Counted from the first letter of the stretch, positions 1-7,350 are shown. The stretch: 13,151 bases of DNA from an uncultured Bacteroidota bacterium (GCA_903933995.1 CAIZMD010000404.1:1-13151), one strand, 5' to 3'. Numbers and translations are program-made. The notes: generated from the sequence alone by a model not told the origin.

Positions 1-584
1 TCTCCAACAGTAGCTTGAGTCCAATAATGCCAATTGCCGGTATCTTCTGGTAGTTTTAATTTAACCGCTTCTTTTCCATTGAGTAACAAAGATGAATTGT
101 TGTCTTTATTACCATATACGGTAATGATCTTGTATCTGCCAGGCGCTTTTACATTCACAGTGTAGTTGGTCCATTCATTGTCCGATTCCCATCCTATATA
201 TAGTTGGTTTACTGTGGGGTCAACCTTATTGGGATGATTAAAATCTGCCCAATCCTTGGTATAGGAAATATCTACTCCTTCTTTCTCTCTAAAGAAAGCC
301 GTATAAGCCGATATTCCTGGTCTATGATGGCTGCCATAATCATGTACTTCATGATTTAATTTGGAACCTTCATTTTCAGGACTGTTATCGTGGTAAGCAA
401 TGCCCTCACCTCCAAGGTCATAGTAAGCCAATTCAACCCTTCCCGGTATTGTTTGCGCACCCAGTTTGTAGTATTTGTCTTTAAAGGGTTTACCCTTGTA
501 GTCTTTTGGAATTTGGGCTGATCCAATGTTTATTAAACAAGTAAACAAAACAAATACCTGAAGGAATATTAATTTCTTTTTCAT
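1..584 (-). CDS. Secreted protein with CBM6/35-like carbohydrate-binding domain (partial, C-terminus off the left edge)
   Basis: The reading frame is open from an ATG at 584 to the window edge, giving 194 codons with no stop. It begins with a Sec signal peptide: Lys-rich MKKK, a hydrophobic stretch, and a likely cleavage at NIGSA|QIPKDYK around residue 23. The mature part shows the sequence style of carbohydrate-binding modules attached to glycoside hydrolases: IPGRVELAYYDLGGEGIAYHD, then EGVDISYTKDWADF, then LYIGWESDNEWTNYTVNVKA, then LLLNGKEAVKL. This is a beta-sandwich, galactose-binding-like fold. Binding to an extracellular or cell-surface glycan is inferred from the family. Any catalytic domain would lie beyond position 1, so it may be a glycoside hydrolase, a longer multi-domain protein or a stand-alone binding protein. 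Its ATG overlaps the TGA of the upstream DUF2809 gene (ATGA at 581-584), which suggests translational coupling. Confidence 0.75.
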   Translation of the reverse strand, partial: MKKKLIFLQVFVLFTCLINIGSAQIPKDYKGKPFKDKYYKLGAQTIPGRVELAYYDLGGEGIAYHDNSPENEGSKLNHEVHDYGSHHRPGISAYTAFFREKEGVDISYTKDWADFNHPNKVDPTVNQLYIGWESDNEWTNYTVNVKAPGRYKIITVYGNKDNNSSLLLNGKEAVKLKLPEDTGNWHYWTQATVG

Positions 585-964
585 GTTATTATTTTAAATG
601 GATGCTGTTTTTCAAATATCAATACTAGGAAAAATCCAATGATATAGGCACAGATATCTACCCAAGAAAAGGAAGTGCCAATCACTGTTGCAGCAATTTT
701 GTTATCCTGGAACCCAAGCTGTTCAACAATTTTTAAATACTGCAGTGCTTCTATGACAAATGAAATAATTAATACGGCAATTGCTGTTGGAAGTACTGGA
801 TAATCCAAGATTGCTTTTATTGCATTATACATGAGAAGTATTACAAGCACGTCTCCAAAATAAGGTCTAATAATTTGGTCATGAACATAGAGTGCAATTA
901 ACACTTCTGTTACAAACAAAAGCAATGCAAGAAGAAAATATTTCAGATTGAATTTAAAGGGCAT
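581..964 (-). CDS. DUF2809 family integral membrane protein
   Basis: A 127-residue, very hydrophobic protein starting MPFKFNLKYFLLALLLF. It has about four membrane segments, near residues 8-25, 35-52, 57-77 and 99-119. The conserved stretches HDQIIRPYFGD, then VIEALQYLKIVEQLGFQD, then IGTSFSWVDICAYIIG are typical of DUF2809, a small membrane family of unknown function. The frame is open up to 1003, which would add 13 residues (MRVEITVQKKIKN) and overlap the upstream DinB-like gene. I chose the ATG at 964 because family members normally begin at the K/FKFNLKYF segment. The stop TGA lies inside the ATGA that starts the next gene. The upstream neighbour ends 28 bp before this start, so the three genes are probably co-transcribed. 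Confidence 0.8.
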   Translation of the reverse strand: MPFKFNLKYFLLALLLFVTEVLIALYVHDQIIRPYFGDVLVILLMYNAIKAILDYPVLPTAIAVLIISFVIEALQYLKIVEQLGFQDNKIAATVIGTSFSWVDICAYIIGFFLVLIFEKQHPFKIIT

Positions 965-992
965 ATTCTTGATTTTCTTTTGAACTGTTATT

Positions 993-1439
993 TCAACCCT
1001 CAATCAGTCTTCTATGATAATTAATTTGTCCTAAATGGTAAGTTAAATGGGTAGTTAAATGAACCAACAAATATTCGGTTGTTGTCTTCTCTGTAAATAC
1101 CAAAATGGGATATTCCAGGTTTAAATCTTCATTGGATAAACTGCTTAAAGTTGTTTTTACCATTTCAAGCGTTGCATTCAGTTGCTCAATCAGTAAATCT
1201 CTTTTGACAAATTTGGCTGAGAATTCCAATTCCCTATTTCTAACATAACCTGTGCCACCTAATTCTTTGCCAATATAAGTATTCAAATTGCCAATTAAAT
1301 GCAGGGTCAAATTCCCAGTAGAATTTGAAATACCCTTTTCAATTTTCCAAATAGTTGCTTCCTCTTTGTAAAGACCAATCTCAGTCATTAACCTGTTCAA
1401 GTCTCTTTCAAAAAGTTGAATCAATATGTTTATTAACAT
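993..1439 (-). CDS. DinB-like protein of the DUF1572 family
   Basis: A 148-residue helical protein. The family signature is clear: NSTGNLTLHLIGNLNTYIG around residues 39-57, followed by LGGTGYVRNRELEFS, and a C-terminal HLTTHLTYHLGQINYHRRL. In the DinB four-helix fold a metal ion is held by one His from helix 2 and an HxxxH pair from the last helix. The candidates here are His47, His131 and His135. Members are putative metal-dependent proteins related to the DinB/YfiT group of thiol transferases. The substrate is unknown and the classical DinB name does not imply DNA polymerase IV. The ATG at 1439 is 20 bp downstream of the YdeI-like stop, consistent with one transcript. The domain appears complete. 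Confidence 0.82.
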   Translation of the reverse strand: MLINILIQLFERDLNRLMTEIGLYKEEATIWKIEKGISNSTGNLTLHLIGNLNTYIGKELGGTGYVRNRELEFSAKFVKRDLLIEQLNATLEMVKTTLSSLSNEDLNLEYPILVFTEKTTTEYLLVHLTTHLTYHLGQINYHRRLIEG

Positions 1440-1459
1440 GGAGATATAGCATTAAAGAG

Positions 1460-2038
1460 TTAATCATCCTTTCCTTTTCCGTCTAAGATCTTTGGAAGGA
1501 AAGTCTCAATTCTATTGATTCTTGTGGCGGATTGTTTGGCCGATGAAAAGAAAAGTAGGTATGCCCTTTGTCTGCCAGGAGTCAGCTTATCAAATGCCGC
1601 TTTAGCTGCTTTATTTTTTCGCAAAACGGTTTTGAATTCTTCCGGCATTTCAAATTCTTCCGTTTTTTTGAATGCCACTTTTTTACCGGATTTTTCTATC
1701 TCAATGGCTTCTTTCACGTAAGCAACTATGGTAGATTTTAAACCCTGAATTTCTGCTAGACTGGTAAAGCGTAATTGTCTTCTATCCTGTACATTTTTTG
1801 TTTGTTGAATCAAGATGCCTTTTTTATCTATCATTAAAACTCCTTTGAAAAAAAGGATAGCTGTATATTCTTTGAAAGAATGAATTAGAACTATGTTGTT
1901 TCCATTGACAGAATAGCATGGATGCATCCATTTATAATCCTCTTCCAAGCCACATTCCATGATAATAGACCTGAGCAAGATCATTTCTTGTTTCCAGGTT
2001 TTGGCTTTATCTAGGAAAGTTTTTACTTGGGGATTCAT
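1460..2038 (-). CDS. YdeI/OmdA family protein with DUF1801 domain
   Basis: A 192-residue cytosolic protein with two recognisable parts. Residues about 15-115 form a DUF1801 (frataxin-like, 'YdhG') domain, seen in EDYKWMHPCYSVNGNN and IHSFKEYTAILFFKG. Residues about 126-186 form the OmdA helical domain, seen in MPEEFKTVLRKNKAAKAAF, LTPGRQRAYLLFFSSAKQS and ATRINRIETFLPKIL. The pairing is that of YdeI, a protein linked in enterobacteria to stress and antimicrobial-peptide tolerance. That role is from the family and is not visible here. Length and order match complete relatives. The start ATG at 2038 is followed by the expected MNPQVKTFLDKAKTW. It lies 24 bp downstream of the unknown secreted protein gene and 20 bp upstream of the DinB-like gene. 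Confidence 0.85.
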   Translation of the reverse strand: MNPQVKTFLDKAKTWKQEMILLRSIIMECGLEEDYKWMHPCYSVNGNNIVLIHSFKEYTAILFFKGVLMIDKKGILIQQTKNVQDRRQLRFTSLAEIQGLKSTIVAYVKEAIEIEKSGKKVAFKKTEEFEMPEEFKTVLRKNKAAKAAFDKLTPGRQRAYLLFFSSAKQSATRINRIETFLPKILDGKGKDD

Positions 2039-2062
2039 TAAAATATAGTTTCAATAAAAATA

Positions 2063-2659
2063 CTAAACCTTTTTAGCTTGTAAACGGAGTCTTTCTTCTT
2101 CCCAAGTCTTTTTGTATTGTGCCTTGTTTTTTGAAATCTCTGCCTGTAAGTCTTTTAGTTTTTTAATAGCATTTTGATATTTGTCTAGATAATTCAGTTT
2201 GGAGGAAAACTGGTAATCATATTTTTCACAATAGTCAATAGCCAATCCCAATACAGTTTGATAATTGTCCATATTGGATTGTAGGTAGAGCAGCAGTTGG
2301 TTACCTGATACCGATTTCATAGACTCAGCAACCATCCAGTTGTCATTAGGTGCATAATTGCTATTAACTTCAATATAATAGGATTGCCTTATTGTACCTA
2401 CTTGATAGAATATTGCTGCTTCCTGAAATTGGTTCTTTTCTATAAAATACAAAGCTTCTTCAAAAAAATGGTAAGGTGTTTTCTTATCTAACTGATTTAG
2501 TTGTTGTATTAATCCTTTTTCTAGTTCAGGATTTTTTTTAAGCTTATTTAAAGAATCACAGGTTTTGTAAAAAGCAGTATAGTCCATCTGTTTTTCATGC
2601 TGGGCAAAACAGACATAGCCTTCCATCAATAGGTAAGTACAGAGAATCAATTGTTTCAT
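2063..2659 (-). CDS. Hypothetical secreted, helix-rich protein
   Basis: I do not recognise this 198-residue protein. It starts with an export signal (MKQLILCTYLLMEGYVCFAQ), with likely cleavage at CFA|QHEKQ, so it should be periplasmic or secreted. The mature part looks all-helical. A middle section (HFFEEALYFIEKNQFQEAAIFYQVG) resembles a single tetratricopeptide-type hairpin. The C-terminal 40 or so residues are highly charged (KKLKDLQAEISKNKAQYKK and EEERLRLQAKK) and could form a coiled coil. There is no catalytic motif. It starts 3 nt after the stop of the VOC gene, which makes co-expression likely, and sits 24 bp before the YdeI-like gene. It could be a lineage-specific envelope protein. 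The coding call is firm; the function is unknown. Confidence 0.72.
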   Translation of the reverse strand: MKQLILCTYLLMEGYVCFAQHEKQMDYTAFYKTCDSLNKLKKNPELEKGLIQQLNQLDKKTPYHFFEEALYFIEKNQFQEAAIFYQVGTIRQSYYIEVNSNYAPNDNWMVAESMKSVSGNQLLLYLQSNMDNYQTVLGLAIDYCEKYDYQFSSKLNYLDKYQNAIKKLKDLQAEISKNKAQYKKTWEEERLRLQAKKV

Positions 2660-2662
2660 GTA

Positions 2663-3091
2663 TTAATTTGAGGGATTAAATTCAATCATCCATTCAATGC
2701 CATACTTGTCACGGAACATTCCAAAATAAGATCCCCAGGGGCTATCGGAAATAGGCATTTCAATAGCTCCTCCGACGGAAAGACCATGGTAAATGGAGTC
2801 AGCTTCTTCTTTACTTTCTACTATCACAGCTATCTTACTTCTGTTCTCCTGTTCATTAACAGTGCCCATAAAGGAAGGAACATCATTACCCATTAACTCA
2901 TTTGATTTACCAATGGGCAAAGCAATATGCATGATTTTGTTGGCCTCTTTTTCATCCACAGCAAAATCGGAGCTAGCCATTTGACTAAAACGAACTAGTC
3001 TAGAGAATTCGCCTCCAAAGACAGATTTGTAAAAGTTGAATGCTTCTTCTGCATTACCGTTGAAATTTACATGGGGGTTAATGGTAGCCAT
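2663..3091 (-). CDS. VOC superfamily protein, PhnB / 3-dmu-9_3-mt type
   Basis: A 142-residue protein of the glyoxalase/bleomycin-resistance (VOC) superfamily. The opening INPHVNFNGNAEEAFNFYKS followed by VFGGEF is the hallmark of the PhnB-like subgroup. The centre holds IMHIALPIG and NELMGNDVP, and the end has WGSYFGMFRDKYGIEWMIEF, the usual last strand with the potential metal-ligand Glu. These proteins dimerise to form a beta-alpha-beta-beta-beta pocket. The substrate of this subgroup is generally unknown. Length is normal and the ATG at 3091 gives the canonical MATINPHVNF start. It lies 53 bp after the outer-membrane-like gene and 3 nt before the unknown secreted gene. It is distinct from the broken VOC gene at 4599-4988. 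Confidence 0.87.
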   Translation of the reverse strand: MATINPHVNFNGNAEEAFNFYKSVFGGEFSRLVRFSQMASSDFAVDEKEANKIMHIALPIGKSNELMGNDVPSFMGTVNEQENRSKIAVIVESKEEADSIYHGLSVGGAIEMPISDSPWGSYFGMFRDKYGIEWMIEFNPSN

Positions 3092-3144
3092 AGGGATGCT
3101 TTTTTGAGGAGTAAGAGTAACTAAAATAATGAAAATTGACGGAT

Positions 3145-3693
3145 TTAAAACCGGTAACCAAATTTTAAAGATGCTTCTGGGTTAATCAGCGGTAGGCTAT
3201 AGCTTTTATTGTCAATAGAGATATTTTTATCGCCCGCCAACTTAAGATTTAAGCTAGCCCATGGGGAAAGATAGAAATGTTTGTTTAGCGTAAAATGATA
3301 TCCTACACTTCCATTGGCCAATAAGTTATTAAATGTTACTGTATTGATTTTTGTATCGGCCTGAATGCTACTATTCCAATAAACCAAACCAGCACCAGCC
3401 CACCAACCTTTCCAGTCTTTTTTTAAAAAGCGGTCTACTACCAATGCGTATGCATGAATCTGATGATTCGCAAAACCATTTTTGGTTGACCAATCTGGCT
3501 TTTTTACATAAGCTGTTAATGCTCTAACACGCCACAGTCCCTTCCCCATCCAAGCTGCACCAAAATAGCCGCCTGTTGCATAGGGGAGCACATCTAATTC
3601 TAAACCAGCATCCAATTGCTTTGATTCATTGCTTTGTGCATGGATATTGCATCCAAAACAAACTAGGATCAGTATTAGATAATATTTTTTCAT
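3145..3693 (-). CDS. Small outer-membrane beta-barrel-like protein, function unknown
   Basis: A 182-residue protein with a Sec signal peptide (MKKYYLILILVCFGCNIHAQ, cleavage probably at IHA|QSN). The mature part has alternating, aromatic- and glycine-rich strands such as GGYFGAAWMG, WWAGAGLVYWN, GSVGYHFTLNKHFYLSPWAS and a final EASLKFGYRF. A C-terminal aromatic residue (Phe182) on the last strand is a common signal for outer-membrane barrel assembly. The size would suit an eight-stranded barrel. I do not recognise a named family, so transport, adhesion or a structural role cannot be separated. A cysteine at residue 15 is not in a good lipobox. The gene follows the SIMPL gene by 21 bp and probably shares its transcript. 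Confidence 0.7.
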   Translation of the reverse strand: MKKYYLILILVCFGCNIHAQSNESKQLDAGLELDVLPYATGGYFGAAWMGKGLWRVRALTAYVKKPDWSTKNGFANHQIHAYALVVDRFLKKDWKGWWAGAGLVYWNSSIQADTKINTVTFNNLLANGSVGYHFTLNKHFYLSPWASLNLKLAGDKNISIDNKSYSLPLINPEASLKFGYRF

Positions 3694-3714
3694 TTGCTAA
3701 AGGTGAATCAAATT

Positions 3715-4473
3715 TTATTCTAAAAAGAACACAATGGTACTAACAACCCTGGCTTTTTGAATATAGGGCTCCTTGGGTTTATCACTTTCAGAAGCTCCTT
3801 CCTCATCATATTGATATTTTCCAGCAATAGTAATTTGTCCTTGAGAAGCAGTTTTTATTTTTCCCAGTGTTGCTTGTGAATCATTGGCAAATTGTTCACC
3901 GGCAACCCTAGCGTTTTTGGTACTCTCTGCAATGAGCTTGGGTTTAATAGAGTTTAATTCTGGGAAAGAATAATTAGTTGCAATTGTAGAGGTAAGGTCC
4001 TTGCTAACTAAGTCAAGTTTCATCTTGGAAGCTTTGTCCTCTGTTGCTTTTATATCTTTTGATTGAATGGTCAAGGTTTGAGTAATAATGTATCTGTCAA
4101 TTTTTACCTTTACTTGTTGATTACCCTGCCATTCGTTTTCATAATACTTTTGCCTATCGTTAATGTCAAGATTACTTATTTGTATATCTGATTGATTGTA
4201 CCCCACAGTTTTTAGGTAGCTAATTATGGCGTTTTTCTTTGTATCGGTTTGTTTAATAACCTCTTGCAAATTATCACCTGAAATGGGGAAACTGACAGAA
4301 ATAGAAGCAGCTGTAGCGGTAATATTCATTTCAGCTAGCCCTTTCACAGTGACAATTCTATCCTTATCACTAAAGGTTTTAAGCCCCTTAAAAATAAAAA
4401 ATCCCAAAAGACATAGACCAACTATTAGCGATGCACTTTGGATGATTGGTTTTGTAAGTGGTCTGTTTTCCAT
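3715..4473 (-). CDS. SIMPL domain-containing protein (DUF541/YggE family)
   Basis: A 252-residue protein with an N-terminal membrane anchor (hydrophobic residues about 11-30, SASLIVGLCLLGFFIFKG), followed by the periplasmic SIMPL/DUF541 domain. Family landmarks are RIVTVKGLAEMNITA near residues 39-53, SYLKTVGYNQSDIQISNLDI near 85-104, and the C-terminal LIAESTKNARVAGEQFA, ATLGKIKTASQGQITI and VVSTIVFFLE. SIMPL proteins (E. coli YggE, Brucella BP26) are envelope proteins that oligomerise and are linked to oxidative-stress tolerance; the mechanism is not settled. The protein looks complete. It is the first gene of the close-packed minus-strand run. The 125 bp before it are AT-rich and presumably hold the promoter, although I could not identify a clear TAnnTTTG box there. 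Confidence 0.87.
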   Translation of the reverse strand: MENRPLTKPIIQSASLIVGLCLLGFFIFKGLKTFSDKDRIVTVKGLAEMNITATAASISVSFPISGDNLQEVIKQTDTKKNAIISYLKTVGYNQSDIQISNLDINDRQKYYENEWQGNQQVKVKIDRYIITQTLTIQSKDIKATEDKASKMKLDLVSKDLTSTIATNYSFPELNSIKPKLIAESTKNARVAGEQFANDSQATLGKIKTASQGQITIAGKYQYDEEGASESDKPKEPYIQKARVVSTIVFFLE

Positions 4474-4598
4474 ATGATGTTTATTGAACTATTAATTGAG
4501 TTGAATAACTGTTATGAAATTTAATATTATATCATTAATTGAAACATTATTATTGCCTTAAATAAAATGATTCAGTAGCTATTTTTTAAAATTTAACA
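4474..4598. other. AT-rich intergenic region before the SIMPL gene
   Basis: These 125 bp separate the broken VOC gene from the SIMPL gene and are strongly AT-rich. They are the natural place for the promoter of the downstream eight-gene run. I see no good match to the Bacteroidota -7 box TAnnTTTG on the minus strand, no terminator hairpin with a T-run, and no small ORF. Confidence 0.4.
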
Positions 4599-4988
4599 TT
4601 AGATTTTTTTCTGAATTTGCCACAATTGCCCAAAAGGATCTTGGAACATGCCCTGTCTGTATCCATAATCATAATCAGTAGTTGGATTAATTTCTATGGC
4701 TCCGGAATGGATAGCTTTTTGCATCACTTCCGCAACGTCCGGTACAAATAAGCCAATAACAGCAGTCACACCTTTTGCACTGATTGGCTCAAGTGCATCC
4801 CGCATGGTTTCGTGTACATGAAAAATGGCTCCGTTAATGACTAGTTCTGCCACATGAATGCTACCGTCTTCATTCCGGAAGCAGAAGTTTTCTGATGCTC
4901 AAAAATTGATATAAATATCAATATTGGTAATTACATTGGGAATATGGAGCTCTGGGGCAAAATGGGTTGTTTCTAATTTATTTGGCAT
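4599..4988 (-). pseudogene. VOC (glyoxalase/bleomycin-resistance-like) gene with an internal stop
   Basis: Read from the ATG at 4988, this frame gives MPNKLETTHFAPELHIPN, then IDIYINF, then TGA at 4899-4901, then ASENFCFRNEDGSIHVAELV without any frame change, ending at 4599. Joining the two parts gives a 129-residue VOC protein of normal length with a C-terminal MFQDPFGQLWQIQKKI. In relatives the junction reads F-G-A, so the TGA replaces a GGA glycine codon by a single G-to-T change. A GTG at 4853 could restart an 84-residue fragment lacking the first beta-alpha-beta unit, which is unlikely to fold alone. Other genes here (581, 993) use TGA as a normal stop, so recoding as glycine is not expected. 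A sequencing error remains possible. It lies 108 bp downstream of the GH5 gene. Confidence 0.8.
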
Positions 4989-5096
4989 AATATTAAAATA
5001 TCATTAGGTTTTAAATATTAGTATGCTTTTCAGTTATATTATTACAAAGGCTAACCCCATTAGCATCATTGCCAAAATCTACGATACACATTTAAT

Positions 5097-6122
5097 TTAA
5101 GGCTTTCTATTTTTTTGACTTAGCGTTTTAAAGGTTGTACCCCAACTATTATTACTATTGTCATTTGGTAATCCTTGAGTATTTAATAATGCGTCTTTAT
5201 CGTTAGAATCATATTTCCAAACCCATGCACATACGGAAAATCCATTTTCATAAATACTATCTAAAAAAGATTTAGGATTCATAAGTACCGATGCATTTAA
5301 TGGAGCAGTCTCTCCAAAAAAAATGGGGAGTTTGTTTTGCTTTAATAGTTGAAGACGATTACCGATAGATGAATTTGAAGACAAAAGCCATTTCTCATAG
5401 GCATGTATGTCAAATAGTATATTTGTTTTGCCAGCTAAAAATAGTAGTCCTTTATTATTTAATACACTTTCATCTTGTCCTTGTTCTGCGCATGGAATCA
5501 AAATCACATTCTTATTTCCAGAATTACGTATAATATTTACAAGTTCATTCATATCGCTCATCCAAATATCATCTGTATATCCATCCGCTCTGTCATATCT
5601 ATAAGGTTCATTCCATACTTCTAACCATACATCAGGTTGATTTTTAAAATGAACGGCCCAATCCTGTAATTTCATCTTGAAATCATTCCACCAAAAAGTC
5701 TGTTTTGGCATTTTTCCTGTAAAATCTGTTGTATTAGAACCATTCCATCCAAAAGGACAGATGATGGTGATCCTATTATTAGCTCTATTACTATCTACTA
5801 CAGATTGCAAAGAGTGTAAGTAAGAGCCATTGCTATCTTGAAAAGGAATACCCGTTAATTTTGTTTCTTTGATATTTCCTACAAATTCTCTTGCAATATC
5901 TAATTGCCAGCTATTCATATCGCTGCTTCCAGCTCCAAAAACATGAAATGCATTTGCGCCAATTAATTGAATGGGGTTTTTGTAATTATATATCTTACTA
6001 CCATTAATAGAATATTGGTCTAAATAAGAAGGATTGCTAGGCAAAGAAGATTGACTCCCTTTTTTACAAGAAGCTAGTAAAATGGGTAGTGAAAGCAATA
6101 AATTAAAAATCCTCATTTCCAT
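5097..6122 (-). CDS. GH5-type glycoside hydrolase lipoprotein (cellulase-like)
   Basis: A 341-residue exported hydrolase. From the ATG at 6122 it begins MEMRIFNLLLSLPILLASC, with a lipobox LASC and lipidated Cys19 (an ATG two codons later is equally possible). The catalytic features fit a (beta/alpha)8 clan GH-A fold. LEVWNEPYRYD carries the acid/base Glu172 in the NEP motif, and PIFFGETAP carries the probable nucleophile Glu271. DIHAYEKW and SVCAWVWKYD are the expected active-site strands. Endo-beta-glycanase activity at the cell surface is inferred and the exact polysaccharide is not predictable. An in-frame GTG at 6167 would add 15 residues, but it lies in the IS inverted repeat and would put charged residues before the signal, so I reject it. 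The IS4 element now occupies the region from 42 bp upstream and may have replaced or displaced the native promoter. Confidence 0.82.
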   Translation of the reverse strand: MEMRIFNLLLSLPILLASCKKGSQSSLPSNPSYLDQYSINGSKIYNYKNPIQLIGANAFHVFGAGSSDMNSWQLDIAREFVGNIKETKLTGIPFQDSNGSYLHSLQSVVDSNRANNRITIICPFGWNGSNTTDFTGKMPKQTFWWNDFKMKLQDWAVHFKNQPDVWLEVWNEPYRYDRADGYTDDIWMSDMNELVNIIRNSGNKNVILIPCAEQGQDESVLNNKGLLFLAGKTNILFDIHAYEKWLLSSNSSIGNRLQLLKQNKLPIFFGETAPLNASVLMNPKSFLDSIYENGFSVCAWVWKYDSNDKDALLNTQGLPNDNSNNSWGTTFKTLSQKNRKP

Positions 6123-6155
6123 CGTTATTAACGATATTAAGGAAAAATATTCATT

Positions 6156-6164
6156 ATACTTTAT
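6156..6164. repeat. Left 9-bp target-site duplication of the IS4 element
   Basis: The sequence ATACTTTAT abuts the outer edge of the left inverted repeat and is repeated exactly at 7478-7486 just beyond the right inverted repeat. Nine base pairs is within the range made by IS4-family elements. A perfect copy implies a fairly recent, unrearranged insertion. Confidence 0.88.
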
Positions 6165-6186
6165 CACTAGTGTCCGGTTAAATTAG
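6165..6186. repeat. Left terminal inverted repeat of the IS4 element
   Basis: Twenty-two bases starting CACTAGTGTCCGGT. They pair with 7456-7477 at 19 of 22 positions, with differences at positions 3, 15 and 19. The transposase stop codon (TAA, complement of 6178-6180) lies inside this repeat. Confidence 0.9.
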
Positions 6187-7350
6187 GTTGATTTTCAATT
6201 GAATATGGTTTTGATCTTTGACATCTTGGTATAAAGGGTTTTCAAAAAGGCTTGGTAAACGAGTTTTATCTAACAGAGATACGCTCATAATTTGTAGTAT
6301 TTCATAAGGTGATTGTTTCAATTTTAATTTTGCTTTGATGATTGCGACTAAAGTATAAGTTATGATGGCGATATAGATTTGAGTTCTTACAGCGTTTTCA
6401 GAAATACCCCAAAATGATTTTATTTTTAGGTGTTGCTTGATCCATTTAAAAAACAATTCAATCTTCCATCTGTTTTTATACAACAGTACAATTTCGGTGG
6501 CTGGTAAAGTCAAGTTGTTTGAGAGAAAAACAAAAGACCTCTTTTGTTCCGCATCATAAAACTTTACTCTTCTAAATACCTTTTCATATTTTTCTATTGA
6601 ATTAATTCCTTTCATTTTAACTCTCTGGTCGCAAAGAACTCCTTTTGCTTTATCAGGTTTCTCTGCAGATACTCTGACAAATGAGAAATTAGCTTTTGAT
6701 CTTATTACAAAAAACGAATCATGCTTATCTATAGTTGCCATTCGATCAAAGTCAATGTAGGCGCGGTCCATGATATAATAACCACCTGGTTCGTAATTGA
6801 TAAAATCTAACCCATTTACATCATGAACATTTGCTGGAGTGATATGCATGAAAACAGGAATGGCCGTTCTGACATCTAATAATGTGTGCAATTTAATAGC
6901 TCCTTTTGCTCTTCTAAAAGTTGCCCACCAAAACACATTTAAACAAAGATCAATGGTAGTAGAATCAAATGCATATACATTACCCGTAATTGATTTATCA
7001 AAATCTACATTTGAAACACATACTTTTTGAGCTTCTGCAATCAGTTCATATGCATACATTTCAAAAATTTGGCAATCTCTTTTCTCATTCGATTCTGCTA
7101 GATTCGACCTTGAAATATTTTTTCCAAAACCTAAATGATAGTGCTTTGTTTTATGAGCAGTTAAACAAACAAGCAAGTCACGAAGACTATCACGGTTACT
7201 TAATTGCCCAAACATCATACACATCATCTGGTTCCAACAAGTAAAATGTTTAATCCATTTATCTCCTTGGAAAGAGCTTACACATCGATCAAAAATACGT
7301 GCAGGTAGAAAAGTGACAATTTGAGAAAAAACATATTTGCCTTGATTCAT
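6178..7350 (-). CDS. IS4-family DDE transposase (DUF4372 N-terminal domain)
   Basis: A 390-residue transposase starting MNQGKYVFSQIVTFLPARIF, the usual start of the DUF4372 domain, with WIKHFTCWNQMMCMMFGQLS following. The RNase-H-like catalytic core shows Asp129 in AFDSTTIDL, Asp195 in YYIMDRAYIDFD, and Glu298 in the YREK signature (Tyr291, Arg294, Glu298, Lys305 in YKNRWKIELFFKWIK). All key residues are present and the frame is unbroken, so the enzyme should be active for cut-and-paste transposition. A TTG two codons upstream (7356) is open, but the ATG at 7350 matches family starts. The stop is inside the left inverted repeat. With no obvious terminator after it, transcripts could run on into the GH5 gene. 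Confidence 0.93.
   Translation of the reverse strand: MNQGKYVFSQIVTFLPARIFDRCVSSFQGDKWIKHFTCWNQMMCMMFGQLSNRDSLRDLLVCLTAHKTKHYHLGFGKNISRSNLAESNEKRDCQIFEMYAYELIAEAQKVCVSNVDFDKSITGNVYAFDSTTIDLCLNVFWWATFRRAKGAIKLHTLLDVRTAIPVFMHITPANVHDVNGLDFINYEPGGYYIMDRAYIDFDRMATIDKHDSFFVIRSKANFSFVRVSAEKPDKAKGVLCDQRVKMKGINSIEKYEKVFRRVKFYDAEQKRSFVFLSNNLTLPATEIVLLYKNRWKIELFFKWIKQHLKIKSFWGISENAVRTQIYIAIITYTLVAIIKAKLKLKQSPYEILQIMSVSLLDKTRLPSLFENPLYQDVKDQNHIQLKINLI

Noticed and set aside
4899..4901. TGA read as glycine (alternative genetic code, as in Gracilibacteria)
   Set aside because: TGA serves as the normal stop of the DUF2809 and DinB-like genes here, and no other gene in the window contains an internal TGA. 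A point mutation is simpler.
5051..5065. GCTAA-CCCCA-TTAGC hairpin after the GH5 gene as a terminator
   Set aside because: The stem is only 5 bp, is mostly AT, and no T-run follows on the relevant strand.
6123..6167. A longer GH5 start at the GTG (6167), adding MIKYNEYFSLISLIT before the signal peptide
   Set aside because: The GTG lies in the IS inverted repeat, so the extension was created by the insertion. The ATG at 6122 directly precedes a normal lipoprotein signal.
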